Origin: an uncultured Porphyromonas sp.
GTDB lineage: Bacteria; Bacteroidota; Bacteroidia; Bacteroidales; Porphyromonadaceae
Length of the DNA stretch: 64,000 bases
Direction of reading: 5' to 3'
Assembly (NCBI RefSeq): GCF_900541275.1
Contig: NZ_UQJH01000003.1
Location: 1 to 64,000 of the forward strand
Positions 36,680 to 44,363 of the stretch are shown here, piece after piece (position 1 is the first letter of the stretch; the number at the start of each line of letters is the position of its first letter). The position numbers and the translations under genes are program-made. A model generated the notes under the pieces. It was not told the origin of the DNA. It made no database searches and saw only the letters and a list, made by a program, of their open reading frames with translations.

Positions 36680-37714
36680 ATGACACAAGAGACAATACTG
36701 GTAACTGGCGGTACGGGATTCATCGGATCCCACACCACCGTGGAGCTTCAGGAGGCAGGGTATGAGGTGGTCATCGTCGACAACCTCTCCAACTCTGACG
36801 AGTCGGTCCTCGACGGGATCGAGCGGATCACCGGACGGAGACCGAAGTTCTACAAGGCCGACTGCAACGACCTCGAGGCGATGAGACAGGTCTATGAGGA
36901 TAATCCAGGTATCGCCGGGGTGATCCACTTCGCTGCCAGCAAGGCGGTGGGTGAGTCGGTCGAGAAGCCACTGCTCTACTACCGCAACAACATCGTCTCA
37001 CTCATCAATCAGCTGACACTTATGACGGAGTACGGGACGAGAGGGATCGTCTTCTCCTCCTCCTGCACCGTCTATGGTCAGCCGGAGAAGCTCCCCGTGG
37101 ACGAGTCGGCACCCTTTATGCCCGCCACCTCGCCCTACGGCAATACGAAGCAGATCAATGAGGAGATCCTCCGCGACACGATCCACTCCGGTGTACCCTT
37201 CAAGGCAATCAGCCTGAGGTACTTCAATCCTATCGGGGCCCATCCATCGGCTCACATCGGTGAGGAGCCCCGGGGTGTCCCCGCCAACCTCATCCCCTAC
37301 ATCACCCAGGCAGCTGCCGGCATCCGCAAGGAGCTAACCGTCTTCGGAGACGACTACCCCACCCCCGATGGCACCTGCATCCGCGACTACATCCACGTCG
37401 TTGACCTTGCCAAGGCACACGTCGCTGCGATCGACAGGATGCTCCACAAGGACGGAGAGAGCTACGAGTACTACAACATCGGCACCGGGAAGGGGGAGAG
37501 CGTGCTGGAGCTGATCACCGCCTTTGAGCGGGCTACGGGTGTCAAGGTTCCCTACAAGATCGGACCGCGTCGTGAGGGAGACATCGTCGCTGTGTGGGCC
37601 GATCCTAAGAAGGCGAATGACTACCTCGGCTGGAGGGCTGAGTCCACGATAGAGGACTCTCTCCGGAGTGCCTGGAAATGGCAGGAGCAGATCCTCAAGA
37701 GGGAGCAGAAGTAA
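36680..37714 (+). CDS. galE: UDP-glucose 4-epimerase
   Basis: Interconverts UDP-glucose and UDP-galactose for cell-surface glycans and galactose use. 344 residues; an extended SDR with NAD motif GGTGFIGSHT at residue 8, SSSCTVYGQ with the catalytic Ser region, YGNTK (Tyr/Lys pair), RYFNPIGAHPSAHIGEEP, and DGTCIRDYIHVVDLAKAH near the end. prs follows 43 bases later and could be read through from the galE promoter. Confidence 0.95.
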   Translation: MTQETILVTGGTGFIGSHTTVELQEAGYEVVIVDNLSNSDESVLDGIERITGRRPKFYKADCNDLEAMRQVYEDNPGIAGVIHFAASKAVGESVEKPLLYYRNNIVSLINQLTLMTEYGTRGIVFSSSCTVYGQPEKLPVDESAPFMPATSPYGNTKQINEEILRDTIHSGVPFKAISLRYFNPIGAHPSAHIGEEPRGVPANLIPYITQAAAGIRKELTVFGDDYPTPDGTCIRDYIHVVDLAKAHVAAIDRMLHKDGESYEYYNIGTGKGESVLELITAFERATGVKVPYKIGPRREGDIVAVWADPKKANDYLGWRAESTIEDSLRSAWKWQEQILKREQK

Positions 37715-37757
37715 TAGCAAACTATCTAATAGAAATAATACCACCCCTAACAGTACA

Positions 37758-38696
37758 ATGGACAAGAACGAATTTGGGATCTTCTCCGGACAGAAGAGCA
37801 TGAACCTCGCTGAGCAGATCTGCTCCAGCCTGAAGTGCGACCTCGGAAAATTCAAGTACGAGCGCTTCGCCGACGGAGAGTTCTCCGGAAGCTTTGAGGA
37901 GTCAATCCGTGGCAAGGACACCTACATCGTGCAGTCGACCTTTGCCCCGGCCGACAATCTGATGGAGCTGCTCCTTATGGTCGATGCCGCCAAGCGCGCC
38001 AGTGCTCACTACATCGCCGCCGTGATCCCCTACTTCGGCTGGGCTCGACAGGACCGCAAGGATAAGCCGCGTGTCTCCATCGGTGCCAAGTTAGTCGCTG
38101 ACCTCCTGCAGGCTGCAGGCATCTCGCGCCTGATCACCATGGATCTCCATGCGGACCAGATCCAGGGATTCTTCAACGTCCCCGTAGACCACCTCTACGC
38201 CTCCAATATCTTCCTCGACTATATCCGGAAGAATATTGATCTCAAAAACCTCGTCATCGCCACCCCTGATGTCGGCGGTACGAAGCGCGCCAATACCTAC
38301 GCTCACGCCCTCGGCGTGCCGATGGTCATCTGCCACAAGCTCCGCCTCAAGGCCAACGTCGTCGCCGAGATGCGCATCATCGGTGACGTGGAGGACAAGG
38401 ATGTACTCCTCGTGGACGATATCGTCGATACCGCCGGCACCATCACCAAGGCTGCCAACCTGATGATGGACCACGGTGCTCGCTCGGTACGCGCTATGTG
38501 CTCACACGCCGTGATGAGTGATCCGGCCACAGAGCGTGTGGAGCAGAGTGCTCTCAAGGAGCTGGTGGTGACCGACTCTATCCCCTACACCAAGAAGTGC
38601 GATAAGGTGAAGGTACTCTCCATTGCGCCGATGTTTGCCGAGGCTATCCGCCGCGTCGAGACCCACGAGTCGATCAGCAGCCTCTATGGTATGTGA
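37758..38696 (+). CDS. prs: ribose-phosphate pyrophosphokinase
   Basis: Makes PRPP from ribose 5-phosphate and ATP for nucleotide, His and Trp synthesis. 312 residues: FSGQKSMNLAEQIC, ERFADGEFSGSFEESIRGKD, IPYFGWARQDRKDKPRVSI (ATP-binding flap), DLHADQIQGFF, TPDVGGTKRANTYA and the PRPP loop VLLVDDIVDTAGTITKA. The open frame runs back into galE to 37668, but ATG 37758 matches the family start. mutY starts 6 bases after the stop. Confidence 0.96.
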   Translation: MDKNEFGIFSGQKSMNLAEQICSSLKCDLGKFKYERFADGEFSGSFEESIRGKDTYIVQSTFAPADNLMELLLMVDAAKRASAHYIAAVIPYFGWARQDRKDKPRVSIGAKLVADLLQAAGISRLITMDLHADQIQGFFNVPVDHLYASNIFLDYIRKNIDLKNLVIATPDVGGTKRANTYAHALGVPMVICHKLRLKANVVAEMRIIGDVEDKDVLLVDDIVDTAGTITKAANLMMDHGARSVRAMCSHAVMSDPATERVEQSALKELVVTDSIPYTKKCDKVKVLSIAPMFAEAIRRVETHESISSLYGM

Positions 38697-38702
38697 TCCG
38701 AG

Positions 38703-39812
38703 GTGACCAACGTTACCAAAATCAAAGGCACTGAGCTCACCCCGGAGTCGATCACTCCAGCTGAGCTCAGTGCCTTCCGTATAGGACTGCTGCGCTGGTA
38801 CGACAAGCACGGCAGGGAGCTCCCGTGGCGTGGCACGAGGGATCCCTACCGGATATGGGTGTCAGAGATCATCCTCCAGCAGACGCAGACGGTGCAGGGG
38901 TGGGACTACTACCTTAGGTTTATCGACCGACTACCGGATGTGAAGAGTCTCGCTGAGGCACCCGAGGACGAGCTAATGCTCCTCTGGCAAGGGCTGGGCT
39001 ACTACTCGCGGGCACACAATATGCAGCACGCTGCCCGACAGATCATGGAGCAGTATGGTGGCGTCTTCCCCCGTGAGGAGCGGGAGGTGGCAGCCCTCAA
39101 GGGCGTAGGTCCCTACACCACCGCAGCGATCATGAGCATCGCCTATGACTACCCTCTGGCTGTCGTGGACGGCAATGTTTACCGCGTCCTGAGCCGCTAC
39201 TTAGCGACCGGCACGCCTATAGACACCACCCCAGGTCAGCGGTACTACCGCGAGATGGCGGGGCTATTCCTCGAGAGAGAGCAACCCGGGCGATACAATC
39301 AGGCAATGATGGATCTCGGGGCGACCATCTGCACACCGAAGAACCCCATCTGCGCCACTTGCCCCCTCGGAGGCACCTGCCGGTCGAGAGGGACGGAGCT
39401 GGTCGACCTCCTTCCCATCAAGTCACACAAGACCATGGTGAGAGAGCTGTGGATAGAGTACTTCCTGCTCCTCCACCGGGGACAGATAGCAATCCGCCGA
39501 AGAGATAGCCGGCGCGGGATCTGGAAGGGTCTCTACGAGCTGCCCGGAGTGGTCACGGAGAGAGAGCCGACCGCCCTGCCCACTCCTCCGGACGGCTGGG
39601 AGATCATAGAGACCCTGCCCCTCAAGGACCATCGACTAAGCCACCGGCTCCTCCACCTGAGAGTACACGTCTGCAGCTCGTTGGGCGATACCGATCCCAC
39701 CTACCCCGATGGGACTGAGCAGATCCCCCTCTCGGACCATGGTACGATCGCTTTCCCTAAGCCCCTTCGTCACTTCCTCGACCACTACACCGGGGGCAAC
39801 CGTATCCTCTAG
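38703..39812 (+). CDS. mutY: A/G-specific adenine DNA glycosylase
   Basis: Removes adenine opposite 8-oxoguanine. 369 residues starting at GTG: HhH glycosylase domain (LPWRGTRDPYRIWVSEIILQQTQ with catalytic Glu; LKGVGPYTTAAI as helix-hairpin-helix; AVVDGNVYRVLSR with the catalytic Asp), a 4Fe-4S loop (CTPKNPICATCPLGGTC), and a C-terminal NUDIX-like recognition domain (RRGIWKGLYELPGV). It sits 6 bases after prs, probably co-transcribed. Confidence 0.95.
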   Translation: MTNVTKIKGTELTPESITPAELSAFRIGLLRWYDKHGRELPWRGTRDPYRIWVSEIILQQTQTVQGWDYYLRFIDRLPDVKSLAEAPEDELMLLWQGLGYYSRAHNMQHAARQIMEQYGGVFPREEREVAALKGVGPYTTAAIMSIAYDYPLAVVDGNVYRVLSRYLATGTPIDTTPGQRYYREMAGLFLEREQPGRYNQAMMDLGATICTPKNPICATCPLGGTCRSRGTELVDLLPIKSHKTMVRELWIEYFLLLHRGQIAIRRRDSRRGIWKGLYELPGVVTEREPTALPTPPDGWEIIETLPLKDHRLSHRLLHLRVHVCSSLGDTDPTYPDGTEQIPLSDHGTIAFPKPLRHFLDHYTGGNRIL

Positions 39813-39847
39813 CACACTAATTCTCAGATATCTACCTCTTGACCAAC

Positions 39848-39912
39848 CCACTAAGGACGGTCTACTAAGTCGCTTCTTACTAAGACGCTTCTTAGTAGAC
39901 CGCTCTTAGTAG
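39848..39912. repeat. CTACTAAG half-site array, 14-15 bp period
   Basis: Five 8-bp blocks separated by 6-7 bases: CCACTAAG (39848), CTACTAAG (39862), TTACTAAG (39877), CTTAGTAG (39891) and CTTAGTAG (39905). The first three point one way, the last two are their reverse complement. Overall there is an 11-bp perfect inverted repeat, GGTCTACTAAG (39859-39869) with CTTAGTAGACC (39891-39901). It lies between the convergent mutY and mdh genes. Confidence 0.85.
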
Positions 39913-39975
39913 GTGAGACTATGGTATAGCATCTATGAAAAAAGAAGAGCACCCAAGCACATGGTGCGGAGACAA

Positions 39976-40010
39976 GAGCGGGGGCGTGTCGGTGTGACAC
40001 GCCCCCGCTC
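39976..40010. terminator. strong hairpin between mutY and mdh
   Basis: A perfect 15-bp GC-rich stem (39976-39990 with 39996-40010) with a 5-base loop, 21 bases after the mdh stop. Neither side has a real T tract, so termination efficiency is uncertain. It best serves mdh on the minus strand. Confidence 0.7.
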
Positions 40011-40031
40011 ATAGTAGTAATGGTATGTGGA

Positions 40032-41036
40032 TTACTTGATGTTGGGGTTAAGCTCGCTCCACTTATCGACAGAGGGGATGAGACCCATCTTGATGATATT
40101 GTCGATCTGGTCCTGGAGGTGCTTGTAGGAGGCATCGAGCTCCTTCATCTCCTCGTCAGTGGCATGCTCGATCGGCTTGATGTGAGCGCCATTACGATCG
40201 AGGACAGTCTCCCAGGCCATCATGACGTGATCGTAGCGGTCGTTGGAGACATAGGTGCCGACAGGCCAGCGGAAGGCAGGACCGCCCATGGCTGCACCGA
40301 TCATCTCGATAGAGAGCTGTGCAGGGCTCTGGAAGGAAGAGCGACCACGGAGCTTGATGATATTGGCACCGCCCTTGATGACACGCTGGCGGAGCTCAGC
40401 CCACTGCTCGTCAGTCAGCTTGTCCGTACCGATAAGCTCAGAGAGAGGCTTGCCGTCCACCTTGACGCTACTGCCAAAGACAGCCATCTGCTCACCGTGA
40501 CCACCGTAGGTGCGGGCACCGGTCACCTCGTGCTGCAGGACACCGAAGTGCTTAGCGAGCTCGCTCTGGAGACGAGTGCTGTCGAGACCGGCAAGCGTAG
40601 TCACCTGAGAGGGCTTCAGACCGGAGTGGAGGAGAGCGATGATACCGGTGATGTCAGCGGGATTGAAGATGATGGTCAGATGCTCCAGGTCGGGGCAGTA
40701 CTTGCGGATGTTCTCACCCAGCTGCTTAGCGATCTCGCCATTGCCGCTGATCAGGTCCTCACGGGTCATGCCTGCCTTGCGGGGGGCGCCACCCGAGCTG
40801 ACGATGTACTTAGCACCGGTGAAGGCCTCCTTCACGTCGGTGGTGTAGTGGATGTTCATCCCGTCGAAGCCACAGTGGCGCAGCTCCTCGTAGACGCCCT
40901 CCAGCCCCGGCTCATATACGTCGAAGAGGCAGAGGTTTGGGGTAAGACGCATGACAGACGCGATCTGCGCCATATTGGAGCCGATCATACCGGCAGCTCC
41001 TACGATAACCAACTTGTCGTTACTAACGAAGTCCAT
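40032..41036 (-). CDS. mdh: malate dehydrogenase
   Basis: Interconverts malate and oxaloacetate with NAD(H) in the reductive branch to succinate/fumarate. 334 residues: Rossmann start LVIVGAAGMIGSNMAQIA, IVSSGGAPRKAGMTREDLISGN, IFNPADITGIIAL, LAGLDSTRLQSELAKHFGV (substrate Arg) and TYGGHGEQMAVFGSS (catalytic His). This is the Bacteroidota-type enzyme, distinct from the LDH-like and E. coli types. It is monocistronic and convergent to mutY. A same-length open frame on the plus strand is a shadow. Confidence 0.94.
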   Translation of the reverse strand: MDFVSNDKLVIVGAAGMIGSNMAQIASVMRLTPNLCLFDVYEPGLEGVYEELRHCGFDGMNIHYTTDVKEAFTGAKYIVSSGGAPRKAGMTREDLISGNGEIAKQLGENIRKYCPDLEHLTIIFNPADITGIIALLHSGLKPSQVTTLAGLDSTRLQSELAKHFGVLQHEVTGARTYGGHGEQMAVFGSSVKVDGKPLSELIGTDKLTDEQWAELRQRVIKGGANIIKLRGRSSFQSPAQLSIEMIGAAMGGPAFRWPVGTYVSNDRYDHVMMAWETVLDRNGAHIKPIEHATDEEMKELDASYKHLQDQIDNIIKMGLIPSVDKWSELNPNIK

Positions 41037-41085
41037 AAATAATGTATTGAAGTGATACGTGTTACTTGTCTATCTGTTTCGTATG

Positions 41086-41093
41086 CAAATCTA
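41086..41093 (-). promoter_or_regulatory. -7 box of mdh
   Basis: CAAATCTA on the plus strand is TAGATTTG on the minus strand, 49 bases ahead of the mdh ATG. It is divergent from the bioB promoter. Confidence 0.55.
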
Positions 41094-41172
41094 ATCAAAT
41101 ACTTAAATAATTCCTCATATTAGCCCAAGTATTTTATGATGCTCTCTCCGACCGCTTGCCAAGCCATTTCGC

Positions 41173-41180
41173 TACCTTTG
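41173..41180 (+). promoter_or_regulatory. -7 box of bioB
   Basis: TACCTTTG, 25 bases ahead of the bioB ATG. The mdh/bioB intergenic region (169 bases) holds both divergent promoters and no obvious BirA operator. Confidence 0.6.
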
Positions 41181-41205
41181 TAAGGTCAAGAAAAAAGAAA
41201 GAGAG

Positions 41206-42186
41206 ATGAAGATTTCGGACAAAATCATCAGCGGATACCGGATCACCGAGGCGGCAGAACTCCTGTCGATCATCGAGGAGACCCCCCGGGAAGAGCTCTA
41301 CGAGGAGTGCCACCGCATCACCCGCCGGCTCTGTGGGGATGGATTTGACACCTGCGCCATCATTAATGACAAGAATGGTCGCTGCCCGGAGGACTGCAAG
41401 TGGTGCGCCCAGAGCGCACGGCACCACACAGAGATCGATCCCTATGGGGTGCTACCGACCGAGGTGGTGGTCGCTGCTGAGGCTAAGAATAGAGAGCATG
41501 GTGTGCGGCGATTCTCCATCGTATCGAGCGGAAAGCGCCCCACGGAGGGAGAGATGCTGAGGTATGAGGAGCAGCTGACCGCGATGAGGGCAGGCGGAGC
41601 GAAGCATCTCTGTGCTTCGCTCGGACTCTGCACGGAGGAGCAGCTGAGGCGACTCCGCGAGTCGGGACTGGAGACCTACCACTGCAATATGGAGAGCTCG
41701 CCCGGCTACTTCGGCACCGTCTGCACCACCCATCAGCAGTCCGCCAAGGAGGAGACGATCGCTGCAGCGAAGCGGGTCGGGCTGAAAGTCTGTAGCGGGG
41801 GCATCGTCGGTATGGGCGAGACGCGCGAGGATAGGGTCGACTTCGCCCTCCACCAGGCGGAGCTGGGCGTGGGGAGCATCCCGATCAACTTTCTCCACCC
41901 GATACCCGGTACCCCGCTCGGGGAGAGGAGCTTCATCTCGCCGGAGGAGGTGATGGAGACGATCTGTATCTTCCGTCTCGCCTGTCCGACCGCCTTCCTC
42001 CGCTACAGCGGGGGGCGTGCCCTACTCTCCCCGGAGACAGAGCGTATGGGTCTCTATGTGGGGATCAACTCCGCCATCACCGGCGGACTGCTGACGACAG
42101 TCGCCTCGGTGGTATCGCGCGACAGGGAGCTCTTCCACAGCGCCGGGTACGACACCACTCAGGAGACAGAGTGGGAGAACGGCTAA
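41206..42186 (+). CDS. bioB: biotin synthase
   Basis: A radical-SAM enzyme that inserts sulfur into dethiobiotin. 326 residues: the SAM-cluster motif CPEDCKWCAQS (CxxxCxxC) near residue 62, CSGGIVGMGETREDRVDFA, IPINFLHPIPGTPL, RYSGGRALLSPE, and the Cys/Arg positions for the 2Fe-2S cluster. It is isolated from other biotin genes, which are not in this window. A short hairpin (42191-42215, 7-bp arms) follows. Confidence 0.95.
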   Translation: MKISDKIISGYRITEAAELLSIIEETPREELYEECHRITRRLCGDGFDTCAIINDKNGRCPEDCKWCAQSARHHTEIDPYGVLPTEVVVAAEAKNREHGVRRFSIVSSGKRPTEGEMLRYEEQLTAMRAGGAKHLCASLGLCTEEQLRRLRESGLETYHCNMESSPGYFGTVCTTHQQSAKEETIAAAKRVGLKVCSGGIVGMGETREDRVDFALHQAELGVGSIPINFLHPIPGTPLGERSFISPEEVMETICIFRLACPTAFLRYSGGRALLSPETERMGLYVGINSAITGGLLTTVASVVSRDRELFHSAGYDTTQETEWENG

Positions 42187-42258
42187 CAAGCACTTCTGCG
42201 AGGCGTAGAGAAGTGTCTGATATTCACGACAAAATTGGTCACCTCCTTAGAGGCAATT

Positions 42259-42318
42259 CTAATACCGATATTGGACGCAACTAATATCGGTATTAGAGAA
42301 TCCTTTTACCGGTATTAG
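42259..42318. repeat. 22-bp palindrome array C (three units)
   Basis: Units at 42259-42274 (CTAATACCGATATTGG), 42281-42296 (CTAATATCGGTATTAG) and 42303-42318 (CTTTTACCGGTATTAG), spacers acgcaa and agaatc, exact 22-bp period. The array ends 67 bases upstream of the aguA -7 box. Confidence 0.92.
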
Positions 42319-42385
42319 ATTGGGCGTTGCAATCCTATGCATTAATCCGTGGCAAGGTGCTAAGTAAAAAATTGACGAAAAAGAT

Positions 42386-42393
42386 TATCTTTG
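42386..42393 (+). promoter_or_regulatory. -7 box of aguA
   Basis: TATCTTTG, 30 bases ahead of ATG 42424. It overlaps the TTG at 42391 where the open frame begins, which rules that upstream codon out as a start. Confidence 0.6.
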
Positions 42394-42423
42394 TCTCATA
42401 GGGAAACAAGAAACTCAACTGCT

Positions 42424-43449
42424 ATGACGAAGGGACTTATCCCCGAGTGGGCTCCTCAGGATGCGGTCTTGCTGGCGTGGCCGGACGAGACGATGGACTG
42501 GGCTGACAATCTCGCTGAGATCCGCAGCTGCTACCTGCTGATGGTACGCGCACTACTGGACTACGTGCCGGTGATCCTACTCGCTCAGGATACGGCGAGC
42601 GTGCCGCTACGGGGCGACTACCCCCATCGGCTAACAGTGCAGGAGATGCCACTCAATGACACCTGGGTGCGCGACTATGCGCCACTCTCCGTCATCAACG
42701 ACCGAGGGGAGCGGACGGTAGTGGACTATGCCTTCAACGCCTGGGGGCTTAAGTTTGCCGCCGACAGGGACAATCAGGTGGCGTCCAAGCTCCCTATTTT
42801 TACCCAAGACATCAGGCGGATCACCCGCCACGACTATGTCCTCGAGGGCGGTGCCGTGGAGAGCAATGGAGAGGGACTGATTCTCTCCACCTCGTCTGTC
42901 CTGCTGGATCCTAATCGAAATCTCGGTCGGGGTGAGGCAAGTGGACATATCATCACCGAGCCGATCCGGGAGGCCCTGCATGCGGATCGGGTGGATATGC
43001 TGGAGGTCTCTCCCCTTGAGGGGGACGACACCGACGGACACATAGACACGCTCGCCCGCTTCTGCGACGACGAGACCATTGTCTATGCCACCTGCTCCGA
43101 CGAGGGGCACCCGGACTACCATACCCTCCGTAAGCTCGATGAGGAGCTTCATCGGCTCTACGGCGAGAGGTATCGCTTGGTTGCACTGCCGACGCCCGAG
43201 GTGAAGAGAGACACGGATGGATCCGCCATGCCGGCAAGCTATGCCAACTTCCTCATTACCAACAGCATCGTCCTCACTCCCACCTACCGGGACAGGGCAG
43301 ACGATGAGGCTCTATCGACACTACGTGACCTCTTCCCGGAGCGGAAGGTCGTGCCGGTGGACGCTATCCCGCTGATCCGTCAGCACGGCTCGATCCACTG
43401 CGCCACGATGCAGTTTCCCGAGGGATTTATCGACGAAGAATACAAGTGA
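42424..43449 (+). CDS. aguA: agmatine deiminase
   Basis: Hydrolyses agmatine to N-carbamoylputrescine and ammonia. 341 residues of the peptidyl-arginine-deiminase-like fold: IPEWAPQDAVLLAWPDETMDW, NDTWVRDYAPLSV, LEGGAVESNGEGLILSTSSVLLDPNRN (substrate-binding Glu), DDTDGHIDTLARF (catalytic Asp and His), and the catalytic Cys in GSIHCATMQFPEG near the C-terminus. P. gingivalis has a homologous PAD family, but this protein has no signal peptide or Ig-like tail, so it is the cytosolic polyamine enzyme. aguB starts 2 bases after the stop. Confidence 0.94.
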   Translation: MTKGLIPEWAPQDAVLLAWPDETMDWADNLAEIRSCYLLMVRALLDYVPVILLAQDTASVPLRGDYPHRLTVQEMPLNDTWVRDYAPLSVINDRGERTVVDYAFNAWGLKFAADRDNQVASKLPIFTQDIRRITRHDYVLEGGAVESNGEGLILSTSSVLLDPNRNLGRGEASGHIITEPIREALHADRVDMLEVSPLEGDDTDGHIDTLARFCDDETIVYATCSDEGHPDYHTLRKLDEELHRLYGERYRLVALPTPEVKRDTDGSAMPASYANFLITNSIVLTPTYRDRADDEALSTLRDLFPERKVVPVDAIPLIRQHGSIHCATMQFPEGFIDEEYK

Positions 43450-43451
43450 CT

Positions 43452-44336
43452 ATGCGTACCGCCCTTATCCAACAGCACAATACCGGTGACCTCCGGGACA
43501 ATCGTCTCCGCCTCGGCGAGAAGATCCGATCTGCAGCGACAGATGGTGCCGAGCTCATCGTACTGCAGGAGCTGCACGACGGGCTCTACTTCTGCCAGAC
43601 GGAGGATGTCGACCTCTTCGACCTCGCTGAGCCGATCCCGGGACCGGCGACAGACTTCTATGGTCATCTGGCACAAGAGCTCGGAGTAGTAATCGTCACC
43701 TCGCTCTTTGAGAAGCGGGCACCGGGACTCTACCACAATACCGCTGTCGTGCTGGAGCGCGACGGCAGCATCGCGGGTGTCTACCGCAAGATGCACATCC
43801 CGGACGACCCGGGATATTACGAGAAGTTTTACTTCACCCCGGGAGACCTCGGCTTCCACCCCATAGAGACCTCCGTGGGGCGACTTGGGCTACTGGTCTG
43901 CTGGGATCAGTGGTACCCCGAGGCGGCCCGACTGATGGCGCTCGCTGGAGCGGAGCTACTGATCTACCCCACTGCCATCGGCTACGACGACCGAGACGAC
44001 CGGGAGGAGCAGGAGCGACAGCGCTCCGCCTGGCAGCTGGTGATGCGCGGTCACGCAGTCGCCAACGGTCTCCCCGTCATCGCTGTCAATCGTGTCGGGC
44101 GGGAACCGGCGCCCGGTGATGACCCCGAGGCGGGCATTACCTTCTGGGGCAGCTCCTTCGCTACCGGACCTCAGGGAGAGATGCTCACGGAGCTTCCCCT
44201 CACCGAGGAGGCGACGGAGATCATCGACATAGACCTCAAGCGATGCGAATTGGTTCGCCGCTGGTGGCCATTCCTCCGAGATCGGCGGATCGATCACTAC
44301 GACGACCTGACGAGGCGCTATCGCGACCCCTTTTGA
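43452..44336 (+). CDS. aguB: N-carbamoylputrescine amidase
   Basis: Converts N-carbamoylputrescine to putrescine, CO2 and ammonia; it completes the pathway started by aguA. 294 residues, nitrilase superfamily, with the triad Glu in IVLQELHDGLYFC, Lys in GVYRKMHIPDDPGYYEKFYF and Cys in LVCWDQWYPEAARLMALAG. The frame includes GTG 43446 overlapping the aguA stop; ATG 43452 is preferred. The pair forms a tight two-gene unit. Confidence 0.94.
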   Translation: MRTALIQQHNTGDLRDNRLRLGEKIRSAATDGAELIVLQELHDGLYFCQTEDVDLFDLAEPIPGPATDFYGHLAQELGVVIVTSLFEKRAPGLYHNTAVVLERDGSIAGVYRKMHIPDDPGYYEKFYFTPGDLGFHPIETSVGRLGLLVCWDQWYPEAARLMALAGAELLIYPTAIGYDDRDDREEQERQRSAWQLVMRGHAVANGLPVIAVNRVGREPAPGDDPEAGITFWGSSFATGPQGEMLTELPLTEEATEIIDIDLKRCELVRRWWPFLRDRRIDHYDDLTRRYRDPF

Positions 44337-44363
44337 CACTCACCTTCATACCCTCACCTTATT

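Noticed and set aside
36385..36765. Small plus-strand gene before galE
   Set aside because: It overlaps the galE promoter and gene start and has no recognisable protein character.
40020..41042. A 340-codon open frame on the plus strand opposite mdh
   Set aside because: It is a shadow: the mdh frame on the minus strand has clear malate dehydrogenase motifs, and the shadow protein has repetitive, non-protein-like composition.
41094..41205. Riboswitch or BirA operator before bioB
   Set aside because: The leader is only about 25 bases after the -7 box; no conserved RNA motif or biotin operator is visible.
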